Below, piece by piece: positions 6,918 through 14,304 of a DNA stretch of 19,035 nt. The DNA comes from a bacterium UBP6_UBA1177 (GTDB lineage: Bacteria > UBP6 > UBA1177): the NCBI GenBank assembly GCA_002310995.1, contig DBYV01000065.1, positions 47,259 to 66,293 on the forward strand. The letters run 5' to 3'. Each line of letters starts with the position of its first letter. Within the stretch, counting starts at the first letter, position 1. Below the pieces are notes generated by a model. The model saw nothing but the letters and a program-made list of their open reading frames with translations, was not told where the DNA came from and did no database searches. Both the position numbers and the translations under genes were made by a program.

Positions 6918-8191
6918 TAAAAATCTCTGGAATAGACTATTTTGCCGTTTACAATCGTAGCCGATACAGCGCCTTTTACATGGAAACCGTGAAAAGGAGT
7001 GTTATGGCTTTTCGATTTGAACATGTTTTTGTCAACTGTCCACTGGTAATCAGGGTCGAAAACCGTGATGTCAGCCGGAGCGCCGACTTCAATTTTTCCG
7101 CCGTTAAGACCCATGATTTTGTATCCTGCAGTGAAAAGTTCGACTATTCTTTCGATCGAGAGTTCTTTGTCATGATAGAGTCTGAGAACAAGCGGAAGAG
7201 CCGTTTCAAGGCCGACGATTCCTGATGGAGCATTGTTGAACTCGACCTCTTTTTCTCTCTGGTGATGCGGCGCGTGGTCTGTTGCAATCGCGTCGATTAT
7301 GCCGTCTTTGAGAGCTTTTATAACTGCAAGTCTGTCAGCTTCGCTACGGAGCGGCGGGTTGATTTTCGTGTTTGTGTCGAATCCGCCGAGAGCCTCGTCT
7401 GTAAGGGTGATATAGTGCGGAGCTGTCTCAGCCGTGATTTTCGCGCCGCGTTCTTTGAAGAATTTGATTATATCGACTGAAAGCGCTGCGCTGACGTGAG
7501 CGATGTGGATCGGGAGCTTCAGATATTCAGCCATCATGCAGTCGCGTGCGATCTGAGAAGCTTCTCCGACAACAGGACATCCGGTCATGCCGTAAACTGT
7601 CGAGTAATAGCCTTCGTTCATCTGCGCTGTTTCGGAAAGATAGAGGTCTTCGCTGTGCGAAACATACATCATATCAAAAGTCGAAGCGTATTCCATGACT
7701 CTTTTGAGAAGGTCTGTGTTCTGGATCGGTCTGCCGTCGTCGCTTATTGCGATTGCACCGCCTTCCGCAAGTTCTCCGATGGGAGCGAGTGATTCGCCTT
7801 TAAGCCCTTTAGTAGCCGCTGCAATAGGATAAAGTTTGACACCGTTTCCTTTTGCCGCTCTTTCATACATATAGCGAATTGTTTCGACGTTGTCAGCTGC
7901 CGGTTTTGTGTTTGGCATCGTGCAGACAGAGGTAAATCCGCCAGCTGCGGCAGCTTCAAGACCAGAGAAGATGTCTTCCTTGTATTCGAAGCCTGGATCT
8001 CTGAAATGAACGTGGATGTCAATGAATCCCGGAGCGACGAAAAGACCGTCGGCATCTAAGACTTCTGCATCTTTCGTGTCGGGTTTTGCCGTGATCTCAA
8101 CAACTTTACCGTTTTCTATAACTATTGAAGTTTTTTCGGTTTTTCCGACAAGCGGATTGACAACGGTTCCGTTTTTTATAACTAATTTCAT
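6917..8191 (-). CDS. pyrC: Dihydroorotase, class I
   Basis: This enzyme closes carbamoyl-aspartate to dihydroorotate, the third step of pyrimidine synthesis. Its 424 residues fit the class I (Bacillus/Aquifex-type) length. All expected metal ligands are visible: H60 and H62 in DIHVHFRDPG, D151 in SDDGRPI, H179 in YVSHSED, H232 in HIAHVSA, and D305 in ATDHAPHH. The closing region IVNGKIVYSRD is a typical amidohydrolase C-terminus. The start ATG at 8191 overlaps the pyrB stop by four bases (ATGA), with GGAGGGG 9 nt upstream inside pyrB. In Aquifex the class I enzyme works in a complex with PyrB; the coupled arrangement here would suit such a complex, but that is inference. Confidence 0.97.
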   Translation of the reverse strand: MKLVIKNGTVVNPLVGKTEKTSIVIENGKVVEITAKPDTKDAEVLDADGLFVAPGFIDIHVHFRDPGFEYKEDIFSGLEAAAAGGFTSVCTMPNTKPAADNVETIRYMYERAAKGNGVKLYPIAAATKGLKGESLAPIGELAEGGAIAISDDGRPIQNTDLLKRVMEYASTFDMMYVSHSEDLYLSETAQMNEGYYSTVYGMTGCPVVGEASQIARDCMMAEYLKLPIHIAHVSAALSVDIIKFFKERGAKITAETAPHYITLTDEALGGFDTNTKINPPLRSEADRLAVIKALKDGIIDAIATDHAPHHQREKEVEFNNAPSGIVGLETALPLVLRLYHDKELSIERIVELFTAGYKIMGLNGGKIEVGAPADITVFDPDYQWTVDKNMFKSKSHNTPFHGFHVKGAVSATIVNGKIVYSRDF

Positions 8192-9102
8192 TTGTCTGCC
8201 CCTCCGAGAAGAAGATAAAGAACTGCCATTCTGACATTTACGCCGTTTGAAACCTGTTCAAGTATTACCGACTGTTCGCCGTCCATTACGACATCGTCAA
8301 TCTCGACTCCTCTGTTTGCAGGTCCCGGATGCATTACGAGAGCATCCTTTTTTGCGAGTTTGAGAAGTTCCGGTGTGAGCATGAAGTATCTCGAATATTC
8401 TCTTACATCGGGGTAGAGCAGGTTGCTCGCACGTTCGTTCTGGACTCTGAGCATCATGACGATATCGGCATCCTGAACCGCGTATTTCGGCAGTTTTTCA
8501 ACTGTAACGCCCATCTTTTCGACTTCTTTAGGAAGCATTGTTCCCGGTCCCGAAATCGAAACATGCGCGCCCATCTTGTTGAGAAGGTAGATATTCGATC
8601 TTGCGACTCTGCTGTGGTAAATGTCGCCAAGAAGCGCCACTTTTAGCCCTTCAAATCCACCTTTTCTCTGCCAGATTGTGTAGGCGTCAAGCAGAGCCTG
8701 CGTCGGGTGCTCGTGGAAGCCGTCGCCTGCGTTGATTATGGAGCAGTCCATGATTTCGGTGAGCAGCTGAGGTGTTCCCGAAACGGAGTGACGGATGACC
8801 ATGGCATCGGGACCCATTGCCTGAAGGTTGAGTGCGGTGTCGGCAAGGGTTTCGCCTTTCTGAATAGCGCTACCAGAAACTGCGATGTTGTAAGTGTCGG
8901 CGCTGAGACGTTTTTCCGCTACCTCAAACGAAGTTCTCGTTCTGGTTGAAGGCTCCGCAAAGAAGTTGATTATTGTTTTGCCCTTCAGAGTCGGCACTTT
9001 TTTTATCTGTCTTTGGTTGATTTCCGCGAAACTTACAGCCGTTTCGAGGATGTTCATAATCTGGTCTTTGTTAAGATTTTCGATTCCAAGAAGATGTTTC
9101 AT
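8188..9102 (-). CDS. pyrB: Aspartate carbamoyltransferase, catalytic subunit
   Basis: It condenses carbamoyl phosphate with aspartate, the committed step of pyrimidine synthesis. The 304-residue chain shows the carbamoyl-phosphate motif STRTRTSF (52-59), HPTQALLD (132-139), and the aspartate-side motif HPGPANRGVEI (258-268). A regulatory pyrI gene is not next to it, so the enzyme is probably not of the E. coli holoenzyme type. The ATG at 9102 has GGAGA about 7 nt upstream, 15 bp after the pyrR stop. Downstream it overlaps pyrC by four bases. Confidence 0.97.
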   Translation of the reverse strand: MKHLLGIENLNKDQIMNILETAVSFAEINQRQIKKVPTLKGKTIINFFAEPSTRTRTSFEVAEKRLSADTYNIAVSGSAIQKGETLADTALNLQAMGPDAMVIRHSVSGTPQLLTEIMDCSIINAGDGFHEHPTQALLDAYTIWQRKGGFEGLKVALLGDIYHSRVARSNIYLLNKMGAHVSISGPGTMLPKEVEKMGVTVEKLPKYAVQDADIVMMLRVQNERASNLLYPDVREYSRYFMLTPELLKLAKKDALVMHPGPANRGVEIDDVVMDGEQSVILEQVSNGVNVRMAVLYLLLGGADK

Positions 9103-9117
9103 AGTTTTTTCTCCGGA

Positions 9118-9663
9118 TTATCCAAGAACAACTTTGTCTTCGCCGTCAGTCTCTTTGAAGAAAACGGCGACTTTGTCTTCGGGTTCTGTTTCAATCACTT
9201 TGCCGACGATATCGGGATGGATAGGAAGTTCCCTCCAGCCGCGGTCGATAAGGGATACGAACTTGATTGATTTCGGCCTTCCGTAGTCCATAACGGCTTC
9301 AATTGCTGCCCTGACAGTCCTGCCTGTGTACATAACATCATCAACCAGGATTATGTGATATTCTTCAGGGTCGAAGTTCAGCACCGACGGACCTGTTTTC
9401 GGCGAATTCAGACCTTTGCAGAAGTCGTCTCTGTAAAGCGCTATGTCGATTGTTCCGGTTGCGAGTTTGACGTGCTCTTTTTCTTCAATTTTTTTGATGA
9501 GCCTTTCCGCAAGGATTACGCCTCTTGTCCTTATGCCGACGATTGCTACGTTCTTTAGCAGACTGAGATGTTCAATCATTTCGTAGACCATTCTGTCTAT
9601 GATCTTTCCCATTTCGGTTTCATTCAGAAGAACTTTTTTGACATCTATGCTTTCTCTTTTCAA
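9118..9663 (-). CDS. pyrR: PyrR: pyrimidine regulator / uracil phosphoribosyltransferase
   Basis: PyrR family proteins bind pyr mRNA in a UMP-dependent way in Gram-positive bacteria and also have weak uracil phosphoribosyltransferase activity. The 181 residues include the PRPP loop ILVDDVMYTGRTVRAA (105-120), GIRTRG (43-48) and DIALYRDD (73-80), all characteristic of PyrR rather than of Upp. The start is TTG at 9663, with GGAGAG upstream; the nearby ATG at 9675 is out of frame. It lies 12 bp after the preceding gene. I see no attenuator or PyrR-binding hairpin in the operon leader or in the short gaps, so its RNA target here is unknown. It may act mainly as an enzyme or bind near a ribosome site. 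Confidence 0.94.
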   Translation of the reverse strand: MKRESIDVKKVLLNETEMGKIIDRMVYEMIEHLSLLKNVAIVGIRTRGVILAERLIKKIEEKEHVKLATGTIDIALYRDDFCKGLNSPKTGPSVLNFDPEEYHIILVDDVMYTGRTVRAAIEAVMDYGRPKSIKFVSLIDRGWRELPIHPDIVGKVIETEPEDKVAVFFKETDGEDKVVLG

Positions 9664-9675
9664 AACGGCTCTCCA

Positions 9676-10053
9676 TTAAAACATTTTATCAACTTTGGCT
9701 GCTTCTTTTAAAATAACAATTTCCATGTTTTTTACTTTTTGGCCGAAGATCTTCATTTCGTCAAAGTAGACGAATCTTGCTTTGACCTGTTTTGTGTCTT
9801 CGTCTTTTTCAATGTAGAGTCCGCCTCTTGTGCCGTCCTTTGTTGTTCTGGTCGTGTCGAGTTTCCCGCCGAGATCCTGTTTAATTCTGTTGTCGAATTC
9901 ACGGATTGACTCTTCTTCCGTATGAAGAGTTGCGTACTGCGCAATGTTGTCAACTGCTTTTGTAACCTTATATTTAAGAATGTAAGGTTGCGCTACACAC
10001 CAACCGATGTAAAGGATTAAAACCGCAAGAACCACTTGAATAACTTTTACCAT
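9676..10053 (-). CDS. Small membrane-anchored protein heading the pyr operon
   Basis: The 125-residue protein has one N-terminal membrane span (about residues 4-22, VIQVVLAVLILYIGWCVAQP) and a likely periplasmic domain of alpha-helix followed by beta-strands. This layout resembles DUF4845-like small anchored proteins (short TM, helical PYILKYKVTKAVDNIA, terminal strands), but the resemblance is weak and I assign no function. The ATG at 10053 has a very strong AGGAGG 7 nt upstream. It is the first gene after the promoter at 10095-10123, and pyrR begins 12 bp after its stop, so it is co-transcribed with pyrimidine genes without an evident functional link. Confidence 0.85.
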   Translation of the reverse strand: MVKVIQVVLAVLILYIGWCVAQPYILKYKVTKAVDNIAQYATLHTEEESIREFDNRIKQDLGGKLDTTRTTKDGTRGGLYIEKDEDTKQVKARFVYFDEMKIFGQKVKNMEIVILKEAAKVDKMF

Positions 10054-10094
10054 TTTTTTCCTCCTGATAAAATAGATAAACTAAAAACCGCGGG

Positions 10095-10123
10095 AAACTA
10101 TCAAAATAGTTCTTTTAAGTCAA
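10095..10123 (-). promoter_or_regulatory. Promoter of the pyr-trxB operon, with an overlapping inverted repeat
   Basis: On the minus strand TTGACT (10123-10118), a 17-bp spacer and TAGTTT (10100-10095) lie about 40 bp before the first ATG. The inverted repeat AACTAT-CAAA-ATAGTT (10096-10111) covers the -10 box and half the spacer, so a protein bound there would block RNA polymerase. The leader (about 35 nt) is too short for a conventional attenuator. Confidence 0.6.
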
Positions 10124-10190
10124 AAAAAACATAGTGCTGCGGAATGTTTTTACGATTTTTTTAAGAGCAAACTATTTATTAAGGTTTTTA

Positions 10191-10218
10191 TTGAAATAAA
10201 GGGTCCTTTCTGTATAAT
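10191..10218 (+). promoter_or_regulatory. Promoter of the lipoprotein-dksA-priA operon
   Basis: TTGAAA (10191-10196), a 16-bp spacer and a consensus TATAAT (10213-10218) precede the lipoprotein ATG by 26 bp. The DNA upstream of the -35 box is A/T-rich and could act as an UP element. A start near 10225 gives a leader of about 20 nt holding AGGAGGT. Confidence 0.8.
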
Positions 10219-10244
10219 ATCGCAGTTTTATTTAGGAGGTCACA

Positions 10245-11243
10245 ATGAAGATATTCTTTTTAATTATTCTTGCATCGCTAGTTTTCAGTTGTTCTGATTC
10301 CAAACATGAAGATACCGAATTAAAAATTTCATATGCTCTTCCGGATGGAAGAACCTGTCAGACATATCTTGCCGATCATTTTCTTGTTACGCTGTATGAT
10401 TCAGAGCAGCGCAAGGTCGTAGAAAAGAAAATTTCCTGCGAAGATGGCGATAATGACGAAGGTATCACGCTTTTGGTCAGCAAGGATTCATACTATGTTT
10501 CGGTCGTTCTTCTGAGCGAGGACAAGATGTGGCAGAGTTATGGTGCAGCCAAAGTTAAAGTCGATAAAGATACGGAAGTTACGGTGAACATGGAAACTTA
10601 TCTCGGCGGAATGATTTTTATCTGGAATCCGGCTGACTGCAACAAATATAATCTTGCAATAATGGCTTTGGATCTGTTTGCTGACGGAGAACCGGTCAAG
10701 GCAGTGATCTGGGGAGATGAAACAGAGCTCAGAAATTTTCAGATCCCATGCAAAGCCGGTCAGTTTGAAGTCATAAATGTTCCGGCAGAACCTCTTTATA
10801 CCGCCAGAATAAACGCTTACAGACAAAATTCACTCGCAGGGGAAAGCCGTGTTACATATGAAATCCCCGAGTTTGTATCAGGACATGGTCAGAACAAGAA
10901 CATAAATATTGATTCCTACAAGCAGCTTCTTGTATCCGATATGAAAGTTTCGTGGGAGTTCGACAGCAAAAGTATTGATTCATGCGAAACAGCAGGCATC
11001 ACAAAAGTTGTGGCATCGCTTGTTTCTGAAGAAGTCACCATTTCAGCAGAACAGAAATGCAACAACAAATTCTCCGATTTCTATCTTTATGATATAACAG
11101 AACATGAATACACGCTTTATCTTTTCGGAATTTCCGACAGTGACGAGACTTTGTTTGAGTCTTCGCTTGAAATCGGAATGATCGAATCTGGTTCGGTCGG
11201 AAAGGATATGCTGGAAAATAGGATTTTTCTTAAAGAAAAGTAG
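10245..11243 (+). CDS. Lipoprotein with three Cys-paired repeat domains
   Basis: A signal peptide ends at the lipobox VFSC (C16), with Ser at +2, which suits transport to the outer membrane in species using the Lol rule. The remaining sequence divides into three related beta-rich segments of about 90-105 residues. Each opens with a hydrophobic strand ending in an aromatic (KISY, MIFIW, MKVSW), then a Cys, then a second Cys 25-37 residues later: C38/C65, C132/C169, C247/C272. There are no other Cys besides the lipid Cys, so three disulfides are likely. The third repeat, with SCETAGITKVVASL and a later YTLYLFGIS, resembles repeats in lipoproteins of myxobacterial-type genomes as I remember them. 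Function unknown; a surface or binding role is plausible. RBS AGGAGGT precedes ATG 10245. dksA follows after 8 bp. Confidence 0.85.
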   Translation: MKIFFLIILASLVFSCSDSKHEDTELKISYALPDGRTCQTYLADHFLVTLYDSEQRKVVEKKISCEDGDNDEGITLLVSKDSYYVSVVLLSEDKMWQSYGAAKVKVDKDTEVTVNMETYLGGMIFIWNPADCNKYNLAIMALDLFADGEPVKAVIWGDETELRNFQIPCKAGQFEVINVPAEPLYTARINAYRQNSLAGESRVTYEIPEFVSGHGQNKNINIDSYKQLLVSDMKVSWEFDSKSIDSCETAGITKVVASLVSEEVTISAEQKCNNKFSDFYLYDITEHEYTLYLFGISDSDETLFESSLEIGMIESGSVGKDMLENRIFLKEK

Positions 11244-11251
11244 GAGGAATC

Positions 11252-11635
11252 ATGCTGACGGTTGAACAGTTAAACTACATCAAAGGTCTGCTTAACAAAG
11301 AACTCGAAGAGATTGAGGAGCGTAATCGCGAAAAAGTGGGCGAAATGGAGTCAATGCGCAACGATTCCGAAACATTCCACGGCGACGAAGCGGATCAGGC
11401 TAATTTCATGGAGGAGCGCAACAGACAGCTCCGTTTGAGGGACAGGGACAGAAAGCTTATCAACAAGATACGTGAAACGCTGCATAAGATTGATATCGGC
11501 GAATACGGCATCTGCGAGTCCTGCGGTTGTGATATTGATTTCGAGCGCCTTAAACTGCGTCCTGTGGCGTCTCTCTGCATCGAGTGCAAAAAAGAAGCAG
11601 AGGAGCGCGAGGAACGTGAACGTTTTTCAAGATAG
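11252..11635 (+). CDS. dksA: DksA/TraR-family C4 zinc-finger regulator
   Basis: DksA-type proteins enter the secondary channel of RNA polymerase and, with ppGpp, tune rRNA, tRNA and amino-acid promoters. The 127-residue chain has a coiled coil from about 3 to 80, whose tip carries DEADQA (45-50), the DxxDxA motif needed by DksA. The C4 zinc finger follows: C88, C91 and C109, C112 in CESCGCDI and LCIECK. It is somewhat shorter than E. coli DksA (151 residues), and short members are sometimes labelled TraR/DksA family only, so the symbol is tentative although the tip motif supports true DksA-like action. The ATG at 11252 has AGGAGG upstream and sits 8 bp after the lipoprotein stop. Confidence 0.9.
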   Translation: MLTVEQLNYIKGLLNKELEEIEERNREKVGEMESMRNDSETFHGDEADQANFMEERNRQLRLRDRDRKLINKIRETLHKIDIGEYGICESCGCDIDFERLKLRPVASLCIECKKEAEEREERERFSR

Positions 11636-11653
11636 TTCCTGCGAGGTAGAGTT

Positions 11654-12250
11654 TTGAAATTTATTTTTGCATTTTTATTTCTGTCGCAGATTTCTCCCTC
11701 CGAGATGATAACTAAAATGACAGATTCAATTTATGTCCCTGACCAGAATATAGTTCTTCAAGGTGTGGACGAGCATAACGAGCCTGTTTCACTTGAATTC
11801 GACAAAACGAAAAAGCTTCTGATAAAGACTGAAAAAGGTGAAAAATCGGAGGTCAAGCTTGAAGAAATGCCGGTTTTTCTCAAACTTTTCTTTTTTGCAG
11901 GAGACAAAACTGCGCCGGAATCTATCGTCGCTTCTGTAAAATCAATATCAGGAGCACTTCATGCAGCTGGTGTGAATACGGAAGTTTCGACTGTCAGTGT
12001 TTCAGAAGCTGACGGAAGTGCGACTTTTGCTATAGGAAAAGAAAAACGCTTTTCTAATGCGAATATCCTTGAGCTTTCAAAGGAGTCAATGCGTCCGGCT
12101 CTTTTGAAAGTCGGTGACGAAACATATGTTTTTTCAGATTACCACAGAAGTCAGATGCCTCTTGCATTTCCTGGAAATATCAAATTTTTCAAAAACGGTG
12201 TTCTGCAGGGCGAGTGGATTTTTTTAAGAGACGAATATAAGCAGAAGTGA
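11654..12250 (+). CDS. Secreted protein of unknown function upstream of priA
   Basis: I do not recognise this 198-residue protein. It starts with a short hydrophobic stretch (KFIFAFLFLSQISPS) that looks like a signal peptide, with no lipobox Cys, so a periplasmic location is likely. The rest has mixed alpha/beta character, with a Lys/Glu-rich middle and an Ala/Ser-rich segment near residues 92-120; no Cys is present. The start is TTG at 11654, 18 bp after the dksA stop, with GAGGT upstream; the first in-frame ATG is too far in to leave a signal peptide. Its stop overlaps the GTG start of priA by four bases (GTGA), which implies translational coupling. Confidence 0.75.
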   Translation: MKFIFAFLFLSQISPSEMITKMTDSIYVPDQNIVLQGVDEHNEPVSLEFDKTKKLLIKTEKGEKSEVKLEEMPVFLKLFFFAGDKTAPESIVASVKSISGALHAAGVNTEVSTVSVSEADGSATFAIGKEKRFSNANILELSKESMRPALLKVGDETYVFSDYHRSQMPLAFPGNIKFFKNGVLQGEWIFLRDEYKQK

Positions 12251-14262
12251 ACGCCGATCCAAAAAAATTTGCTCTTGTAGCGGTTCCGCGTCCTGGAATT
12301 CCATCGCTTTTTTATAAAAACCCGCCTTTTCTTAACTGCAAAAAAGGTGATTGTGTCGAAATAGAGTTGAAAAGTGTTAAAATATGGGGAATTATTGAAG
12401 GTTTTTGTGATGATTTGCCAGAAGGTCTCGATGAAGGAAAAATAAAGTCTGTTCTAGGCAGAATATGCTCAAGCCCGATTTTTGCCGACAAGGCGGAGAC
12501 CGACTTCCTGAAATGGGTGGCCGATTACTATATGTTTCCTTTTCACAAACTTTTAAAACAGATTTTTCTTCCGTGGATAGGTTCAGACAATGCCCTGATA
12601 GGCGAAACGGCACAGGAAAAGCATCTTGGGGCGCTCTGCAAAGCAGAAAAGCTTCTTGAAGCTGAGCTCAATCATTCACAAAGGCAGACTGTCGATTCAA
12701 TTCTTGCGCGCTGGGAAAAGGGCGATTACAAGCCTGTTCTGCTTTACGGAGTTACCGGAAGCGGAAAAAGCGAGGTCTTTGCGGAACTTTGCCGCAATGT
12801 AATAAAAAAAGGGAAGCAAGTTCTCTATCTTGTTCCTGAGATAGGCCTTACCTCTAAAGCTTTGCAGCATCTTGTAAGCAGAATAGGGGCAGCAGGTGTT
12901 ATTTTGCACAGTTCGGTAAGCAAAAAAAAGAGATTTTCGGCTCTTTACTGCGCGGTAAACAAACACGCTTCAATCATTGTCGGAACGCGCTCTGCTGTTC
13001 TTTATCCTTTTTTTGACATAGGCCTCATAGTTATTGACGAGGAGCACGACGGCAGTTTCAAGAATTTCGAGCCGCCTTACTATCACGCAAGAGATGTAGC
13101 TGTGATGAAGGCGGCTGCAATGAAAATTCCAGTAGTTGCAGGAAGCGCAACACCTTCAGGCGACTCGTGGCTCAATGTTCAAACCGGAAAGTACCATCTT
13201 GAGGTCATGAGGGAGAGGGTAAACAAAAGACCTCTTCCTAAAGTAGAAACTTTTACCTACCACGGTGATCTCTACATTCCATCAGACCTTGTCGATATCG
13301 TTTCTGATTCCCTGAAAAACGGGGAGCAGAGCCTTTTCTTTCTGAACAGACGCGGGTTTGCTACAATTGCCCGCTGTTCCGACTGCAACGAAGTGCTGAT
13401 GTGCCCCAACTGCAAAACGGCCTTGGTATACCACAAAAAGAAAGAACGTTTTTTCTGTCACCACTGCGGATACGGCCTGACTCGTCCTAAGTGCGAAAAA
13501 TGCGGAGGAACGCTGATTCTTGAAGGAATCGGGGTGGAAAAACTTTTCGAAGCGATTGAAAGCTATTTCCCTGGAGCAAAGGCGGTTTCTTTTGATAAGG
13601 ACAGCCTCGGAACTGCCGTTCTTTTTGACAAAGCTGTGGCCGATATTGCTGCCGACAAGTATCAGCTCATTGTCGGAACGGTTATGATATCGAAGGGGCA
13701 CAACTTTCCGAAATTAAGGAATGTCGTGATAAAATTCGCCGATTATCTTCTCGGTTTCCGCGATTCCAGGGCATCGGAAAAGTGTTTTCAGCAAATAGTT
13801 CAGGTTGCGGGACGTGCCGGGAGATTCGGTGTCGAAGGTCGTGTTTTTGCCGAAACAATGTACCCTGACCACTACATCTGGAACTACATAAAAAACAACG
13901 ACTACGAAGGTTTTATCGAAGAGGAGCTTTCATGGCGCGAGCAGCTAGGATTCCCACCTTTCACAAGGATGATAACTGTCAGAATATCGGGCACTGATGA
14001 AGAAAAAACCGATAAATTTGCAGACAAGTGTTTTGAAGCTGTTAGCGGTTTTGTAGAAAACAACTCTATTGAAGATGTTGTTGTTTATCCGCCGGTTGAA
14101 CCAATGCTTTCAAAAGTTCAGAACCGTTTTAGAAAAAACATTTCGATATCTTTCCCGAAAAACGCAAAGATAGCAGCATTTATTAAAAATTTTCTCTGGA
14201 AAATAGAAAAGAAACCTGGGATTACTGTGACTTTTGATGTCGATCCTGTAAGTGAAAACTGA
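12247..14262 (+). CDS. priA: Primosomal protein N' (replication restart helicase)
   Basis: PriA recognises stalled or recombined forks and reloads the replicative helicase. The 671-residue protein (E. coli 732) has a 3'-DNA-binding N-terminal part, Walker A GVTGSGKS (168-175), the DEEH box (264-267), GSATPS (299-304), and eight zinc-binding Cys (377, 380, 386, 389, 404, 407, 416, 419) in the typical CxxC array. Motif V reads GTVMISKGHNFP, where most relatives have GHDFP, and motif VI is QVAGRAGR (519-526). The segment just before it, KFADYLLGFRD, departs from the usual DADxxLxxPDFR. The start is GTG at 12247, overlapping the previous stop. It is the last gene of the plus-strand block and converges with the minus-strand gene 42 bp away. 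Confidence 0.95.
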   Translation: MNADPKKFALVAVPRPGIPSLFYKNPPFLNCKKGDCVEIELKSVKIWGIIEGFCDDLPEGLDEGKIKSVLGRICSSPIFADKAETDFLKWVADYYMFPFHKLLKQIFLPWIGSDNALIGETAQEKHLGALCKAEKLLEAELNHSQRQTVDSILARWEKGDYKPVLLYGVTGSGKSEVFAELCRNVIKKGKQVLYLVPEIGLTSKALQHLVSRIGAAGVILHSSVSKKKRFSALYCAVNKHASIIVGTRSAVLYPFFDIGLIVIDEEHDGSFKNFEPPYYHARDVAVMKAAAMKIPVVAGSATPSGDSWLNVQTGKYHLEVMRERVNKRPLPKVETFTYHGDLYIPSDLVDIVSDSLKNGEQSLFFLNRRGFATIARCSDCNEVLMCPNCKTALVYHKKKERFFCHHCGYGLTRPKCEKCGGTLILEGIGVEKLFEAIESYFPGAKAVSFDKDSLGTAVLFDKAVADIAADKYQLIVGTVMISKGHNFPKLRNVVIKFADYLLGFRDSRASEKCFQQIVQVAGRAGRFGVEGRVFAETMYPDHYIWNYIKNNDYEGFIEEELSWREQLGFPPFTRMITVRISGTDEEKTDKFADKCFEAVSGFVENNSIEDVVVYPPVEPMLSKVQNRFRKNISISFPKNAKIAAFIKNFLWKIEKKPGITVTFDVDPVSEN

Positions 14263-14304
14263 TTTTGGATTAGCTGTTGTCGATTTTGTTTAAGGTTGCT
14301 GTCG
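14263..14304. other. Short gap between convergent genes, no clear terminator
   Basis: These 42 bp separate the priA stop from the stop of the opposing gene. They are T/G-rich with two loosely similar GCTG-TCG-ATTTTGTT stretches, but I find no stable hairpin followed by a T run in either direction. Confidence 0.5.

Noticed and set aside
9664..9675. ATG at 9675 as start of pyrR
   Set aside because: It is out of frame with pyrR; the TTG at 9663 is in frame and has GGAGAG correctly spaced.
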